From Spirochaetota bacterium (GTDB lineage: Bacteria > Spirochaetota > Spirochaetia > Treponematales > Treponemataceae), in the NCBI GenBank assembly GCA_023443865.1, contig JAEZST010000006.1, positions 124,001-188,000 of the forward strand: a stretch of 64,000 nt of DNA, read 5' to 3'. Made by a program: the position numbers and the translations under genes. Shown here piece by piece: positions 1 to 8,128 of this stretch (positions are counted from its first letter, which is position 1; each line of letters begins with the position of its first letter). The notes under the pieces are model-generated. The model saw nothing but the letters and a program-made list of their open reading frames with translations, made no database searches and had not been told where the DNA came from.

Positions 1-2357
1 AGGTTGAGCGCGGCGAGCCCGGTGATATCGGCCCGGGTTCCCTCGGGGAAATTCGCGGATATCCATGACCGGGCGATCGTTTGTACCTGGCGCGACACGG
101 TCGAGCTTCCCGTGCGGAGAAAGACGTTTACGCGCGCCGTTTGCCTCGGGTTATCGATAAAGGCCTCTATATCTTCGGGATCGCCGGAGTTCTCGTATTG
201 GAACACGAGCTGGCCGGCGAATATCCTTCCGGGAACCAGGTCCACGGCAGTACCCCGGGCCAGATCGATCCGCCGTTCCATGCCGTCGCGGGTAATGGTC
301 GCCGCGTTGCCTTCGCGGATATAGGTTTCAGCCTGTCCCGGGCCGTACGTCGCCAGAAGGTCGCCCCAGTCGGAATCGATTTCCCTGAGCTCCTCGCCCG
401 CAAGTACGTACCGCTCGGTGGTCACCGGCACTTCCGTAACCGCGTCGGGAACCTTTTCCCACGCGGGATCGTCCCCGTGAAGGGCCTTGTTCAGCCCTTT
501 CACGAAGGTAACGATGGACTGCGTTCCCCCCACGAGGTCTTCCGCACCCTCATAGCCTTTTTGGCCCGGCTCGTACACCTTTTTTCCCGTGAAGCGCAGA
601 CCCGAAAGCAGCGTTTCAAGGCCGTCCATGGACTGAAGCACGTCGGAGTCGAGGATAGCGCCCTCTTCGGCGGCTTTCACCACCACCGTCATCAGGGTGA
701 TTCCCGTGAAGTTCTCGTTAAAATATTCCGAGGATTCCCGGATATCGGTGCCCCGCTTGAAGGATTCTACCGTGTTGGTCTCGAAAACGATCCGGGGAAT
801 GGCCGTCGCGGCGAGAGCCACTATGGCCAGGGACGCGACGAACACGGGCACGGGTTTGGCCGCCGTAATTTTGCCGATCCCGACCAAAAGAGCGCCGAGT
901 TTGCCGGACGGGCCTTCCTTGACCGCGCGGAGGCGGGGGGGCTTCAGCAGCGCCAGGACCGCGGGCGTGAAGGTTATGGACAAGAGAAGCGCGAACAGTA
1001 TGCCGAGCGCGGCGAGGAGCCCGTACACCCGCAGGGCGACTATCGAAGAAACCGCCAAGGAAGCGAAGCCGACGATCGTGGTAAGCGCGGCGAAGAGGAT
1101 GGGAATGGCAACGTGCCCCAGGGTGGACACGATCGCCTTCGGCCGATCGCCGTCGGCTGCCATGTCCTCGTAGTAACGGTTAATCACGTGGATGGCGTAG
1201 GCCGTTCCCACGGCGATCAGGATTATGGGCAGCACCATGGTGGCCATGGATATCGACTGACCGGTCCATCCCATGAATCCCATGGCCATGACCGTGGCCA
1301 TAATCACGTTGCTCAGCGGCAACAGCACGCCGCGCAGGGTTCTGAAGCTCAGGAAGAGTATGAGGATAATGAGGACGATCACGACCGGGAACAGCGTGGC
1401 GAGATCCTTGATCATCAGCTTGCCCACCACGCTCGAAACGGCCTTGGAACCCGAAACGTATGCCTTGCCGTCGGCAGTATGGGGCATGAGGTCAATGGCG
1501 GCCATAACGCGGTCATACATGGCGACTTGCGAATTCTCTACCCGTACGGTACCGCCCGTATCCTTCAGCGCGGCCTTCGCCGCCTTCCCGAACGCGGCTA
1601 TATCGGCGCCTTCGCCCGGCCGCACGAGCAGGGTTACACCGCCCTTCACGGCGTCCATGCGCTGGCCGTAGCCCGCGGCCGCCTCGAATACGTCTTGGGA
1701 AACGTCTGACCGGTACACGCGGAATTTCCCGTCGGCGGAATTTCCCTCCGCCAGGCCGCGAAGCGCCTCGATCGCGGATTCGAGGATCGGGCCTTCGGCG
1801 GTTTCCGGGAAGGAGACCACGAGCCGGGGCCTGCGCCGGGTATCCGCCGAGGGATCCACGCTCACCATCAGGCAGGTAGCGAGCCCGTCGCGGCCCACCA
1901 AGGCTTCCGCCATGCCGCTTTTTTCGATACGGGCTCGAAACGCCGCTGACTCCTCGGCGGAGGCCGGAACGCCCCGCATGGCCCGCTCGATCACGATTCC
2001 CTCATCGGTACCGGTAATCATGGTCGCGTTGGAAAGCGACAGCACGCTTTTCACGTCTTCCATGGCGGCGAACCTGTCGGTCCAGTCGGCCGCCTGCGAA
2101 AGGGACTCCGGGGAGTATACGCCCCGGGAATCGGAGAAGGCGACGACCAATACGTCATTCGCGGGAAAAACCTTGCCGACCTCGTCGAAGAACGCTTTCT
2201 CCGGAATGGTATTCGGTATGTCGTCGGTCATGTCCGCGTCCATCGTCAGGCGGGACATTCCCGCGCCAAGGGCAAGGGTGAGCGCGACGGCCGCGACGAT
2301 TATCCCGACGGGATACCGCACTATGAACTGACCCAGTGCCGTAAAGAGCTTTTTCAT
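1..2357 (-). CDS. RND-superfamily (MMPL/HAE3-like) exporter, 3' end cut by window edge
   Basis: The frame is open from an ATG at 2357 to base 3, so about 785 residues are visible and the C-terminus lies outside. Residues about 8-30 form a membrane segment. A large extracytoplasmic region follows, then a dense cluster of membrane segments at about 317-465, and a second half begins with a membrane segment near 505. This duplicated layout of one helix, a big loop and a five-helix block is that of RND-superfamily exporters of hydrophobic or amphiphilic molecules. No substrate can be read from the sequence. Its ATG overlaps the TGA of the TetR-family gene upstream by 4 bp (2354-2357), so the two are co-transcribed and translationally coupled. 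The regulator therefore probably controls this pump. Confidence in the family is high; specificity is unknown. Confidence 0.9.
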   Translation of the reverse strand, partial: MKKLFTALGQFIVRYPVGIIVAAVALTLALGAGMSRLTMDADMTDDIPNTIPEKAFFDEVGKVFPANDVLVVAFSDSRGVYSPESLSQAADWTDRFAAMEDVKSVLSLSNATMITGTDEGIVIERAMRGVPASAEESAAFRARIEKSGMAEALVGRDGLATCLMVSVDPSADTRRRPRLVVSFPETAEGPILESAIEALRGLAEGNSADGKFRVYRSDVSQDVFEAAAGYGQRMDAVKGGVTLLVRPGEGADIAAFGKAAKAALKDTGGTVRVENSQVAMYDRVMAAIDLMPHTADGKAYVSGSKAVSSVVGKLMIKDLATLFPVVIVLIILILFLSFRTLRGVLLPLSNVIMATVMAMGFMGWTGQSISMATMVLPIILIAVGTAYAIHVINRYYEDMAADGDRPKAIVSTLGHVAIPILFAALTTIVGFASLAVSSIVALRVYGLLAALGILFALLLSITFTPAVLALLKPPRLRAVKEGPSGKLGALLVGIGKITAAKPVPVFVASLAIVALAATAIPRIVFETNTVESFKRGTDIRESSEYFNENFTGITLMTVVVKAAEEGAILDSDVLQSMDGLETLLSGLRFTGKKVYEPGQKGYEGAEDLVGGTQSIVTFVKGLNKALHGDDPAWEKVPDAVTEVPVTTERYVLAGEELREIDSDWGDLLATYGPGQAETYIREGNAATITRDGMERRIDLARGTAVDLVPGRIFAGQLVFQYENSGDPEDIEAFIDNPRQTARVNVFLRTGSSTVSRQVQTIARSWISANFPEGTRADITGLAALN

Positions 2358-2953
2358 CGACTGATTCCTTTCAAAATTATTTCCGCGGCTATATCGTACG
2401 CCGCGGGATCTATGGCGCCCCGACCCGTTTGCGCGTCGAGGGTAAGAATTATTCCGTTCAGCATCCCGGCGATGATGAGCGACAGGGTATAGGGATCCCC
2501 GGAGCGAAAACACCCCGAGTCGACCCCTTCGCGAATCGTGTCCATGATCATGGCCGGTATTTCCGAAATCATGCGGGATATCTCCGCCACCCTCTCAGGA
2601 TCATGAATCCGCGATAATATGCCCTTCATGCCGTTATGCAGGGTAAAAAAACCGCGCTCTAACGAAGAGCCGTTGAGGGTGTAACGCACCAAATCCCTGA
2701 TTTTTTCCTCGGGTGTCTTCTGAGAGCCGCAAATCGCCCCAATGTCTTCCTTGGATTTGGAAAGAATAGAGACGCAAAAGGAAGCGACCAAGGCTTCCTT
2801 GCTTTTGTAGTAGTAATATATTGCCTGTTTCGTATAACCCAGCCGTTCGGCCACGGCCTCGAGGGTCGTATGCTCGAACCCGCGCTCGAGGAATACTTCC
2901 AGCGCCGCCTTCTCGATGAGTTTAAGCTTGGTATCGAATCTCGCCTCGTTCAT
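2354..2953 (-). CDS. TetR/AcrR-family transcriptional regulator
   Basis: This 199-residue protein has the usual TetR length. Residues about 12-50 form the helix-turn-helix (VFLERGF, then TLEAVAERLGYTKQAIYYYY, followed by KSKEAL). The rest is a helical ligand-binding and dimerisation domain. It is the first gene of a two-gene operon with the RND exporter, overlapping it by 4 bp. A 16-bp inverted repeat just upstream (2962-2977) lies between the -35 and -10 elements of its own promoter. Autoregulation, with induction by a pump substrate, is inferred. No ribosome binding site is visible, and the -10 hexamer ends 6 nt before the ATG, which suggests a leaderless transcript. Confidence 0.92.
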   Translation of the reverse strand: MNEARFDTKLKLIEKAALEVFLERGFEHTTLEAVAERLGYTKQAIYYYYKSKEALVASFCVSILSKSKEDIGAICGSQKTPEEKIRDLVRYTLNGSSLERGFFTLHNGMKGILSRIHDPERVAEISRMISEIPAMIMDTIREGVDSGCFRSGDPYTLSLIIAGMLNGIILTLDAQTGRGAIDPAAYDIAAEIILKGISR

Positions 2954-2988
2954 AAAAGTATTTTAACCACTGTTAAATTATTTGACAA
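2954..2988 (-). promoter_or_regulatory. Leaderless promoter and TetR-type operator of the tetR-exporter operon
   Basis: Read on the minus strand: -35 TTGTCA (2988-2983), a 17-nt spacer, -10 TAAAAT (2965-2960), then 6 nt to the ATG at 2953. The inverted repeat TTTAAC-CACT-GTTAAA (2962-2977) overlaps the spacer and the -10, where a bound repressor would block RNA polymerase. Confidence 0.65.
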
Positions 2989-3040
2989 GAGGTAAAATAC
3001 ATGGGCTCCCCGAGATTCCGGGACAACGACTTCGCGCGCC

Positions 3041-3069
3041 TGTACAGGAGACCGTCCCCCTGCTACACT
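3041..3069 (+). promoter_or_regulatory. Predicted promoter of the DUF2786 gene
   Basis: -35-like TGTACA (3041-3046), 17-nt spacer, -10 TACACT (3064-3069), and only 7 nt to the ATG at 3077. The G-rich bases before the ATG are too close to it to serve as a normal ribosome binding site. Confidence 0.5.
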
Positions 3070-3076
3070 GAGGGGC

Positions 3077-3760
3077 ATGGACTCGACCGCGGACCGCCCC
3101 TCCGACGATATCCTCAAAAAGGTAAAGAAGCTCATGGCCCTGGGAACCTCGCCCAGCGAGGCGGAAGCGGCCTCGGCCCTCGAGAAGGCGCGCGTACTCC
3201 TCGCGCGGTACGGTTTATCGCTCGCGGACGTTGACGCGCGCCAAAGCGAGATCGTGGAAGGCGTGCTCCTGGAAAAGAAACGGCTGCGCTCGTGGGAACA
3301 GTACCTCATTCGGGTCGTTTCGCAATGCACCTTTACGCAGGCCCTCACGGTTCAGCGGGGAGATATCCGGCAGGTATTAATTATCGGTCGGGAAGTGAAC
3401 GCCCGCTCCGCAGCGGAGCTTTTCGCCTACCTTCACCGGGCTATACTCATTCTCGCGCGGGAACACGGCAAGACGGTGGACCATCTCGACAGTTTCAGGA
3501 TAGGCGCGGTAATGCGTATCGGCGAGCGGCTCGCGGCCATGGACGGGGAATCGGCGCGGGAAGGAAAAACGGCGCCCGACGACCGGCAGCTTACCGTTCT
3601 CATGACTGCCACGGCCAATCGGGAAAACGCCGCGTTTATCGGGGAGAAATACGGGAAAACCCGCACGAAAAAAGTCGGGCGCCGCGTGCACGGGGAGTCT
3701 TACGACCGCGGGCTTGCCGCCGGCGACGGGGTATCGCTCCGCCGGCAGATCAAGGGGTGA
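3077..3760 (+). CDS. DUF2786 domain protein
   Basis: This 227-residue protein starts with the DUF2786 signature at about residues 10-45: a lysine-rich helix (DILKKVKKLMALG), an acidic and alanine-rich turn (SPSEAEAASALEKA) and ARYGLSLADVD. In this family the domain is followed by a less conserved helical region, here about 65-160, which would match the DUF7168-type extension. The C-terminal third is basic, with several Arg/Lys clusters around 190-227, so nucleic-acid contact is possible but unproven. Its function is unknown in general; DUF2786 proteins occur in phages and bacteria. It stands alone, divergent from the tetR operon, with its own predicted leaderless promoter. Confidence 0.8.
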   Translation: MDSTADRPSDDILKKVKKLMALGTSPSEAEAASALEKARVLLARYGLSLADVDARQSEIVEGVLLEKKRLRSWEQYLIRVVSQCTFTQALTVQRGDIRQVLIIGREVNARSAAELFAYLHRAILILAREHGKTVDHLDSFRIGAVMRIGERLAAMDGESAREGKTAPDDRQLTVLMTATANRENAAFIGEKYGKTRTKKVGRRVHGESYDRGLAAGDGVSLRRQIKG

Positions 3761-3787
3761 TCCCGCGGCGCCAATACCCTTCTTCGG

Positions 3788-4576
3788 TCAGTATTTCGGT
3801 TTTCTGGGGGAGACCGTTCCCTCCCGGCCGAGCGTTTCTACCATCTCGTCAAGCCGGTCTTGGTCGAAAAAATTAGCATGATGTTCGGACGTCACGGACG
3901 TTTCCGTTTCCACGTGCTTGAGCGGGCACCAGCTCGACTCGATCTGCTCAAGATTGGCCGCAAGGGAATAGGCGTACACCTTCGCCCCGCGGATAAGCGC
4001 GCGAAGGGGCGCCGAATGCGCGCCGGCGTAGTTCGACTCCTTGAGCTCCCTGGCGATCTCCCCCAGTTTCACGATGTGCATCCCCAAAAACAGGGCAATG
4101 ACGATAAACAGAACCTTGCTCAAAATGAAGCTGAAAAAGAGGAATACCGCGAGACACAGGGCATAAAGCGCGACGATTACCTTCGCGAAGGCGTTCCCCT
4201 TCCGGAAATCAGCCTTCGCCATCTCGTCGAGCTCGTCGTTCCACATCTTCGCCGTCCCGTTCGCGTAGGCGCAAAACTGGCAGTTGAGCCGGTCGAAGGC
4301 GCGCATGCGGCGCACCTTGCCCCGGTCAAAGAGCATGTAATCGCCGACGCGGAACTTCTTGAGGGCGAAAAGGGGCGCGAGCATCACGCGGTAGAGAACC
4401 GCGATGACCGTTAAGTGGAGCATAATAAACTCGAAGATGCTCAAATACTGAAGGAAACCGCCAATAAAGGTGCGGATAAACCCGATGCGCTTAACGTGCG
4501 TCCAAAATATGGAAGCCGCGATATGCGGGCGCCTGTCAGCAGAGAAAGCGTTACCCACTCCCGTTCCGTCTTTCAT
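3788..4576 (-). CDS. Conserved membrane protein with an LNCxFCAYANG motif, function unknown
   Basis: This 262-residue protein has two hydrophobic blocks, at about residues 34-68 and 133-170, each long enough for one or two membrane passes. Between them lies a cysteine-containing stretch, LNCQFCAYANG (about 98-108), followed by acidic and basic segments. The paired cysteines with aromatic and Asn-Gly context look like a conserved functional or metal site, but I cannot assign an activity. The C-terminal 60 residues are soluble and charged, with one further Cys (SSWCPLKH). Translation starts at 4576 behind a good ribosome binding site (TAGGAG). It converges on the DUF2786 gene with a 27-bp gap and appears monocistronic. 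Confidence 0.75.
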   Translation of the reverse strand: MKDGTGVGNAFSADRRPHIAASIFWTHVKRIGFIRTFIGGFLQYLSIFEFIMLHLTVIAVLYRVMLAPLFALKKFRVGDYMLFDRGKVRRMRAFDRLNCQFCAYANGTAKMWNDELDEMAKADFRKGNAFAKVIVALYALCLAVFLFFSFILSKVLFIVIALFLGMHIVKLGEIARELKESNYAGAHSAPLRALIRGAKVYAYSLAANLEQIESSWCPLKHVETETSVTSEHHANFFDQDRLDEMVETLGREGTVSPRKPKY

Positions 4577-4741
4577 GATGTACTCCTACTATCCTGATCG
4601 TGTCTCCCCGAAAGAAGATCCGTTGTCATATCAGACACGGCTCCCTGCCGGCGGTTTCAAGAATCCCGATCGATTTTCCCTTGGCGCGAGGCAGCCCGGC
4701 CGTAGCCGAGGCGCGCGGCCGAAGGACGCGCCTTAAAAAAA

Positions 4742-4771
4742 AAAGCCGCGAACCAAACGGCCCGCGGCTTT
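4742..4771 (-). terminator. Rho-independent terminator of the GGGtGRT operon
   Basis: AAAGCCGCG (4742-4750) pairs with CGCGGCTTT (4763-4771) around a 12-nt loop. On the minus strand it is followed by a run of U encoded by ten A residues (4735-4744). A shorter T run (4774-4779) follows on the plus strand, so it may work both ways. Confidence 0.8.
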
Positions 4772-4815
4772 CATTTTTTGCCTGCCCCGAACCTTTCGGA
4801 CCGGGACAAAAGCGG

Positions 4816-5820
4816 TTATTTCTTCATCGCCTCAGAAATGGCCACGGCCACGGAAACGGAGGCGCCGACCATCGGGTTGTTACCCATGCCGATCAGGCCC
4901 ATCATCTCGACGTGGGCGGGAACCGAGGAGGAACCCGCGAACTGGGCGTCGGAGTGCATGCGGCCCATGGTGTCGGTCATGCCGTAGCTGGCGGGACCGG
5001 CGGCCATGTTGTCCGGGTGCAGGGTGCGTCCGGTACCGCCGCCGGAGGCGACGGAGAAGTACTTCTTGCCCTTGTCGGTGGTTTCCTTCTTGTAGGTACC
5101 GGCGACGGGGTGCTGGAAGCGGGTCGGGTTGGTGGAATTTCCGGTGATCGAAACGTCCACGCCTTCCTTCCACATCACCGCCACGCCCTCGCGAACGTCG
5201 TCGGCGCCGTACACGCGGACCGCGGCGCGCTCGCCCTCGGAGTACTTGTACTCCTTGACTACTTTAAGTTCGCTGGTGTAGTAGTCGAACTGGGTCTGCA
5301 CGTAGGTGAAGCCGTTGATGCGGCTGATGATCTGGGCGGCGTCCTTACCGAGTCCGTTCAGGCACACCTTGAGGGGGGTCTTGCGGGCGCGGTTGGCGCT
5401 GCGGGCGATGCCGATGGCGCCCTCGGCGGCGGCGAAGGACTCGTGGCCGGCGAGGAAGCAGAAGCACTGGGTCTCGTCGGAGAGGAGCATCGCGGCCAGG
5501 TTACCGTGACCGAGGCCGACCTTGCGGTCGTCGGCGACGGAACCGGGGATACAGAAGGCCTGGAGGCCCTCGCCCAGGGTCTTGGCGACGTCGACCGCGG
5601 TCTTGTCGCCCTTCTTGATCGCCATGGCGGCGCCCACGATGTAGGCCCACTTGGCGTTCTCGAAGCAGATCGGCTGAATGCCGGCGACGATGCCGCCGAC
5701 GTCCACGCCCGCGTCGTCGCAAACCTTCTTGGCTTCTTCGACGGAATTGATGCCGTATTTCTTCAGCGCGGGAAGAATCTGGTCGATTCTGCGCTCGTAG
5801 CTTTCAAACAATGCTGCCAT
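4816..5820 (-). CDS. GGGtGRT family protein
   Basis: This 334-residue protein carries the motif that names the family, SGGGTGRTLHPDN (about 259-271), in a glycine- and methionine-rich C-terminal third (YGMTDTMGRMHSD, then MGLIGMGNNPMVGAS). The N-terminal half has several cysteines, including a CFC pair near residue 118, and a conserved GHGNLAAM/LAGHESFAAAEGAIG region. No signal peptide or membrane helix is visible. GGGtGRT proteins are conserved in anaerobic bacteria and archaea and are regularly encoded beside a NifU-like scaffold, as here, with a 15-bp gap. The biochemical role is unknown. A link to iron-sulfur or thiol chemistry is suggested by the neighbour and the cysteines only. Confidence 0.9.
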   Translation of the reverse strand: MAALFESYERRIDQILPALKKYGINSVEEAKKVCDDAGVDVGGIVAGIQPICFENAKWAYIVGAAMAIKKGDKTAVDVAKTLGEGLQAFCIPGSVADDRKVGLGHGNLAAMLLSDETQCFCFLAGHESFAAAEGAIGIARSANRARKTPLKVCLNGLGKDAAQIISRINGFTYVQTQFDYYTSELKVVKEYKYSEGERAAVRVYGADDVREGVAVMWKEGVDVSITGNSTNPTRFQHPVAGTYKKETTDKGKKYFSVASGGGTGRTLHPDNMAAGPASYGMTDTMGRMHSDAQFAGSSSVPAHVEMMGLIGMGNNPMVGASVSVAVAISEAMKK

Positions 5821-5835
5821 TTGTTCCTCCCTCCC

Positions 5836-6528
5836 TTACTCGTGCCTGGGGTCGACGTACTTGGCGGCTTCGGCGAAGCGGCCGTAGGTTCCCTTCGCCT
5901 TGGCGAGGGCCTCGTTGGCGTCGACTCCCTTCTTGATCGCGTCCATCATCTTGCCGAGGCTCACGAACTCGTAACCGATGATAGCGCCCTCTTTGTCCAC
6001 CGCGAGGCGGGTGACGTAGCCCTCGGCCATCTCGAGATAGCGGGGTCCCTTCTTCAGGGTGGCGAACATGGTGCCCACCTGGCTGCGGAGTCCCTTACCG
6101 AGGTCCTCGAGCCCGGCGCCGATCGGCAGGCCGCCCTCGGAGAAGGCGGACTGGCTGCGGCCGTAAATGATCTGGAGGAACAGCTCGCGCATGGCGGTGT
6201 TGATCGCGTCGCACACCAGGTCGGTGTTCATCGCCTCGATGATCGTCTTGCCGATGAGGATCTCGGCGGCCATGGCGGCGGAGTGGGTCATGCCCGAGCA
6301 GCCGATGGTCTCGACCAGGGCTTCCTGAATCACGCCTTCCTTAATGTTGAGGGAAAGCTTGCAAGCGCCCTGCTGGGGAGCGCACCAGCCCACGCCGTGG
6401 GTGAAGCCGGAAATGTCCTTCACTTCCTTCGCCTGCACCCATTTTCCCTCCTGCGGGATGGGCGCCGGGCCGTGATACGCGGCCTTGGCGAGAGGACACA
6501 TGTGTTCCACTTCTGCCGAATACATCAT
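5836..6528 (-). CDS. NifU-like iron-sulfur cluster assembly scaffold protein
   Basis: The gene encodes 230 residues if read from the ATG at 6528, which has an AGGAGA ribosome binding site 7 nt upstream. An upstream ATG at 6579 would add 17 unlikely residues. The IscU/NifU-N fold is suggested by a GAC-K-L segment (around residue 52) and TIGCSGMTHSAAMAAEIL (around 73-90), which match the first two ligand-cysteine regions of IscU. I do not find the third canonical cysteine in its usual context, so the metal site may differ. Downstream it is coupled to the GGGtGRT gene, and the two form a two-gene operon ending in the terminator at 4742-4771. A dedicated cluster carrier or donor for the GGGtGRT protein is a reasonable but untested inference. 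Confidence 0.88.
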   Translation of the reverse strand: MMYSAEVEHMCPLAKAAYHGPAPIPQEGKWVQAKEVKDISGFTHGVGWCAPQQGACKLSLNIKEGVIQEALVETIGCSGMTHSAAMAAEILIGKTIIEAMNTDLVCDAINTAMRELFLQIIYGRSQSAFSEGGLPIGAGLEDLGKGLRSQVGTMFATLKKGPRYLEMAEGYVTRLAVDKEGAIIGYEFVSLGKMMDAIKKGVDANEALAKAKGTYGRFAEAAKYVDPRHE

Positions 6529-6937
6529 GTTCGTTCTCCTGATTGAATGGTATTGAAAACCTGAGAAAAGGTCGTTCAAGTCGTTTATTGGGGGTTAGTA
6601 TATAAAATTATCGAATGCTGTTCTAGGGGGAGCGGAGGAATCGCCCATCGCCGGAGGGTGAGTCGGCACATGCGCGCGCGGGCGGACGGGAGGGAGCCCC
6701 GTCGCTAAGTCCTCGTCGTGCCGGACATTCGTCCGGCCCTCCTGCGGAACCGCTCAGGGGCGGTCCCTCCCTTATGGCCCGCGCGCGGCTTGGTACGAAC
6801 CTACGGCGATGGGCGTCGGGTCGCTTCCGCCTTCACACGCCATATGGGGAGCGTTTCAGACGCGGCTCCCCCTCGGCCGCACATGGTTGCGGCCTACCCC
6901 CACTCCGGGCCAGGGACAGACCCCCACGTTTCCGCCT
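6529..6937. other. 409-bp non-coding region with structured and repeated segments
   Basis: No supported gene. A TATACT-like -10 for the NifU-like operon lies at 6602-6597 on the minus strand. Bases 6688-6771 can fold into a closed multi-branch structure: GGGAGGGA (6688-6695) pairs with TCCCTCCC (6764-6771), and CCCC (6697-6700) with GGGG (6757-6760). These enclose the hairpins GCCGGAC-ATTC-GTCCGGC (6720-6737) and GCG-GAAC-CGC (6744-6753). Further on, two imperfect copies of a TTCCGCCTTCA-type segment (around 6823 and 6930), about 106 bp apart, form a degenerate direct repeat. Short open frames here look accidental. Confidence 0.5.
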
Positions 6938-8128
6938 TCATTCGCGGTATGTTGGGGGGCGCTCTTCTATGGAAACGTACGTGTAGGGGCGTTCCTCAAA
7001 ATACCGGCGGCTGTCCCAAGGGGCCCAGGAAACGTCCGCCTGGTCGTGCATGGCCATGAGCTTGACCCAGGGACCGTGGACGCCGGGATCGATCAGGTTG
7101 GTATCCACCCGTATCCAGCGGCCGCCGATGCGAACCTCATTGAAAAAATGATCGGCAATGGTTCCCCGGCCGCTTTCCTGGTCCAAGAAGGATCCCGGGG
7201 GAACGGAAGAGACGTCGACCCTCGTACCGTCGGTTTTTATCGAATAAAAAAGCGGTATGGTAAAGACCGTCCGCTCTTCCAACCCCGCGGCCCTGAAAAG
7301 CGCGCCCCGAAGCGTGGCCGAGGAGGAGCACGCGCCATGAGTCTTCCGCTCAAACATGCCGGCGGCGAAAAACTGCCTGGCCAAAAGCTCATCCATCGAG
7401 TAAGTACTGGGCAGGCCGCCGTAGTTTTGGGCATGGCCGCCGGATCCGTCGGTATAATATTGGAACTGAAGCGGGAAATCTATTGAGTAGCCCAAATCCC
7501 CGCGCAGGTCCTCGTACCGGAACGAGTTGAAAAACCGCTGCACCGAAAGCACGGCCTGAAGGTCCGTCCGCGCGCCGGATGTTACATCGAGGAGACGCCG
7601 TTCCATGGCGCTATCGTAGTTCTTGGCGAAGGTCGGCGCCGTGAATTCGTTCTTCGTCGGCCCATAGGGCGCGGGGCACAGAAGCTCCTTCGCGTCGGGA
7701 TACAGTACCGCCTCGATTCGATCGACGCCGGCGGCGATATTCCCGATATATCGGGCGTCCTGGTAAAAATCGTTCATGTCCGCCAGGGAATAGGGAGGGC
7801 GAAGGTCCATAACCGCGACGTAGGTTCGGGTATATTCCCGCCGCTCCGCCCAATCGCCGTCGGTTAAGCCGTCGCTGTCGGTGTCGGCCTTTGCCTTGTC
7901 CGTCCGGTACTTGTTGTCTTCATCGTAATCGGTAAGCCCGTCGCCGTCGGTATCGCGCCCGTAATCCGGGGGAGTGCCGGCCGGTAGGGAACGCAAGGCG
8001 GCGGCCTTACATAGGTTCGGGTAATAATCGTTAGGCGGTACGTCCGCGAGTATCGGGGGAATAAAGAGGCCATAGGTCAGGACGGTTACGATCCCAATGC
8101 CCCAAAAAGCGACTCGCCGCTTATTCAT
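6938..8128 (-). CDS. Exported transglutaminase-like protein with calcium-binding repeats
   Basis: This 396-residue protein has an N-terminal membrane or signal segment (about 8-28). Two thrombospondin type 3 / dockerin-like calcium loops follow (DTDGDGLTDYDE near 59 and DTDSDGLTDGDW near 81). The C-terminal half has the transglutaminase-like triad: Cys in THGACSSSATLRGALFRAAG, His in DHFFNEVRIGG, and Asp in WIRVDTNL. Such domains act as cysteine proteases, amidases or cross-linkers in the envelope; the actual reaction is unknown. It is the last gene of a three-gene operon, overlapping the Ig-like membrane protein by 8 bp. The calcium loops suggest that it works outside the cytoplasm. Confidence 0.85.
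   Translation of the reverse strand: MNKRRVAFWGIGIVTVLTYGLFIPPILADVPPNDYYPNLCKAAALRSLPAGTPPDYGRDTDGDGLTDYDEDNKYRTDKAKADTDSDGLTDGDWAERREYTRTYVAVMDLRPPYSLADMNDFYQDARYIGNIAAGVDRIEAVLYPDAKELLCPAPYGPTKNEFTAPTFAKNYDSAMERRLLDVTSGARTDLQAVLSVQRFFNSFRYEDLRGDLGYSIDFPLQFQYYTDGSGGHAQNYGGLPSTYSMDELLARQFFAAGMFERKTHGACSSSATLRGALFRAAGLEERTVFTIPLFYSIKTDGTRVDVSSVPPGSFLDQESGRGTIADHFFNEVRIGGRWIRVDTNLIDPGVHGPWVKLMAMHDQADVSWAPWDSRRYFEERPYTYVSIEERPPTYRE

Noticed and set aside
81..1709. 542-codon plus-strand open frame opposite the RND exporter
   Set aside because: It is a His/Gly/Arg-rich antisense shadow. The minus strand has an uninterrupted RND-type protein with correct membrane topology.
4600..6546. 648-codon open frame on the plus strand across the GGGtGRT and NifU-like genes
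   Set aside because: It mirrors the real minus-strand genes, has Gly/His/Val-rich composition without any domain, and no ribosome binding site. Long antisense frames are expected at this GC content.
6718..7486. Several open frames in the non-coding gap and the end of the transglutaminase-like gene
   Set aside because: They are Arg/Pro/Gly-rich, lack start signals and run into the antisense of a real gene. The repeated segments look like DNA repeats rather than protein repeats.
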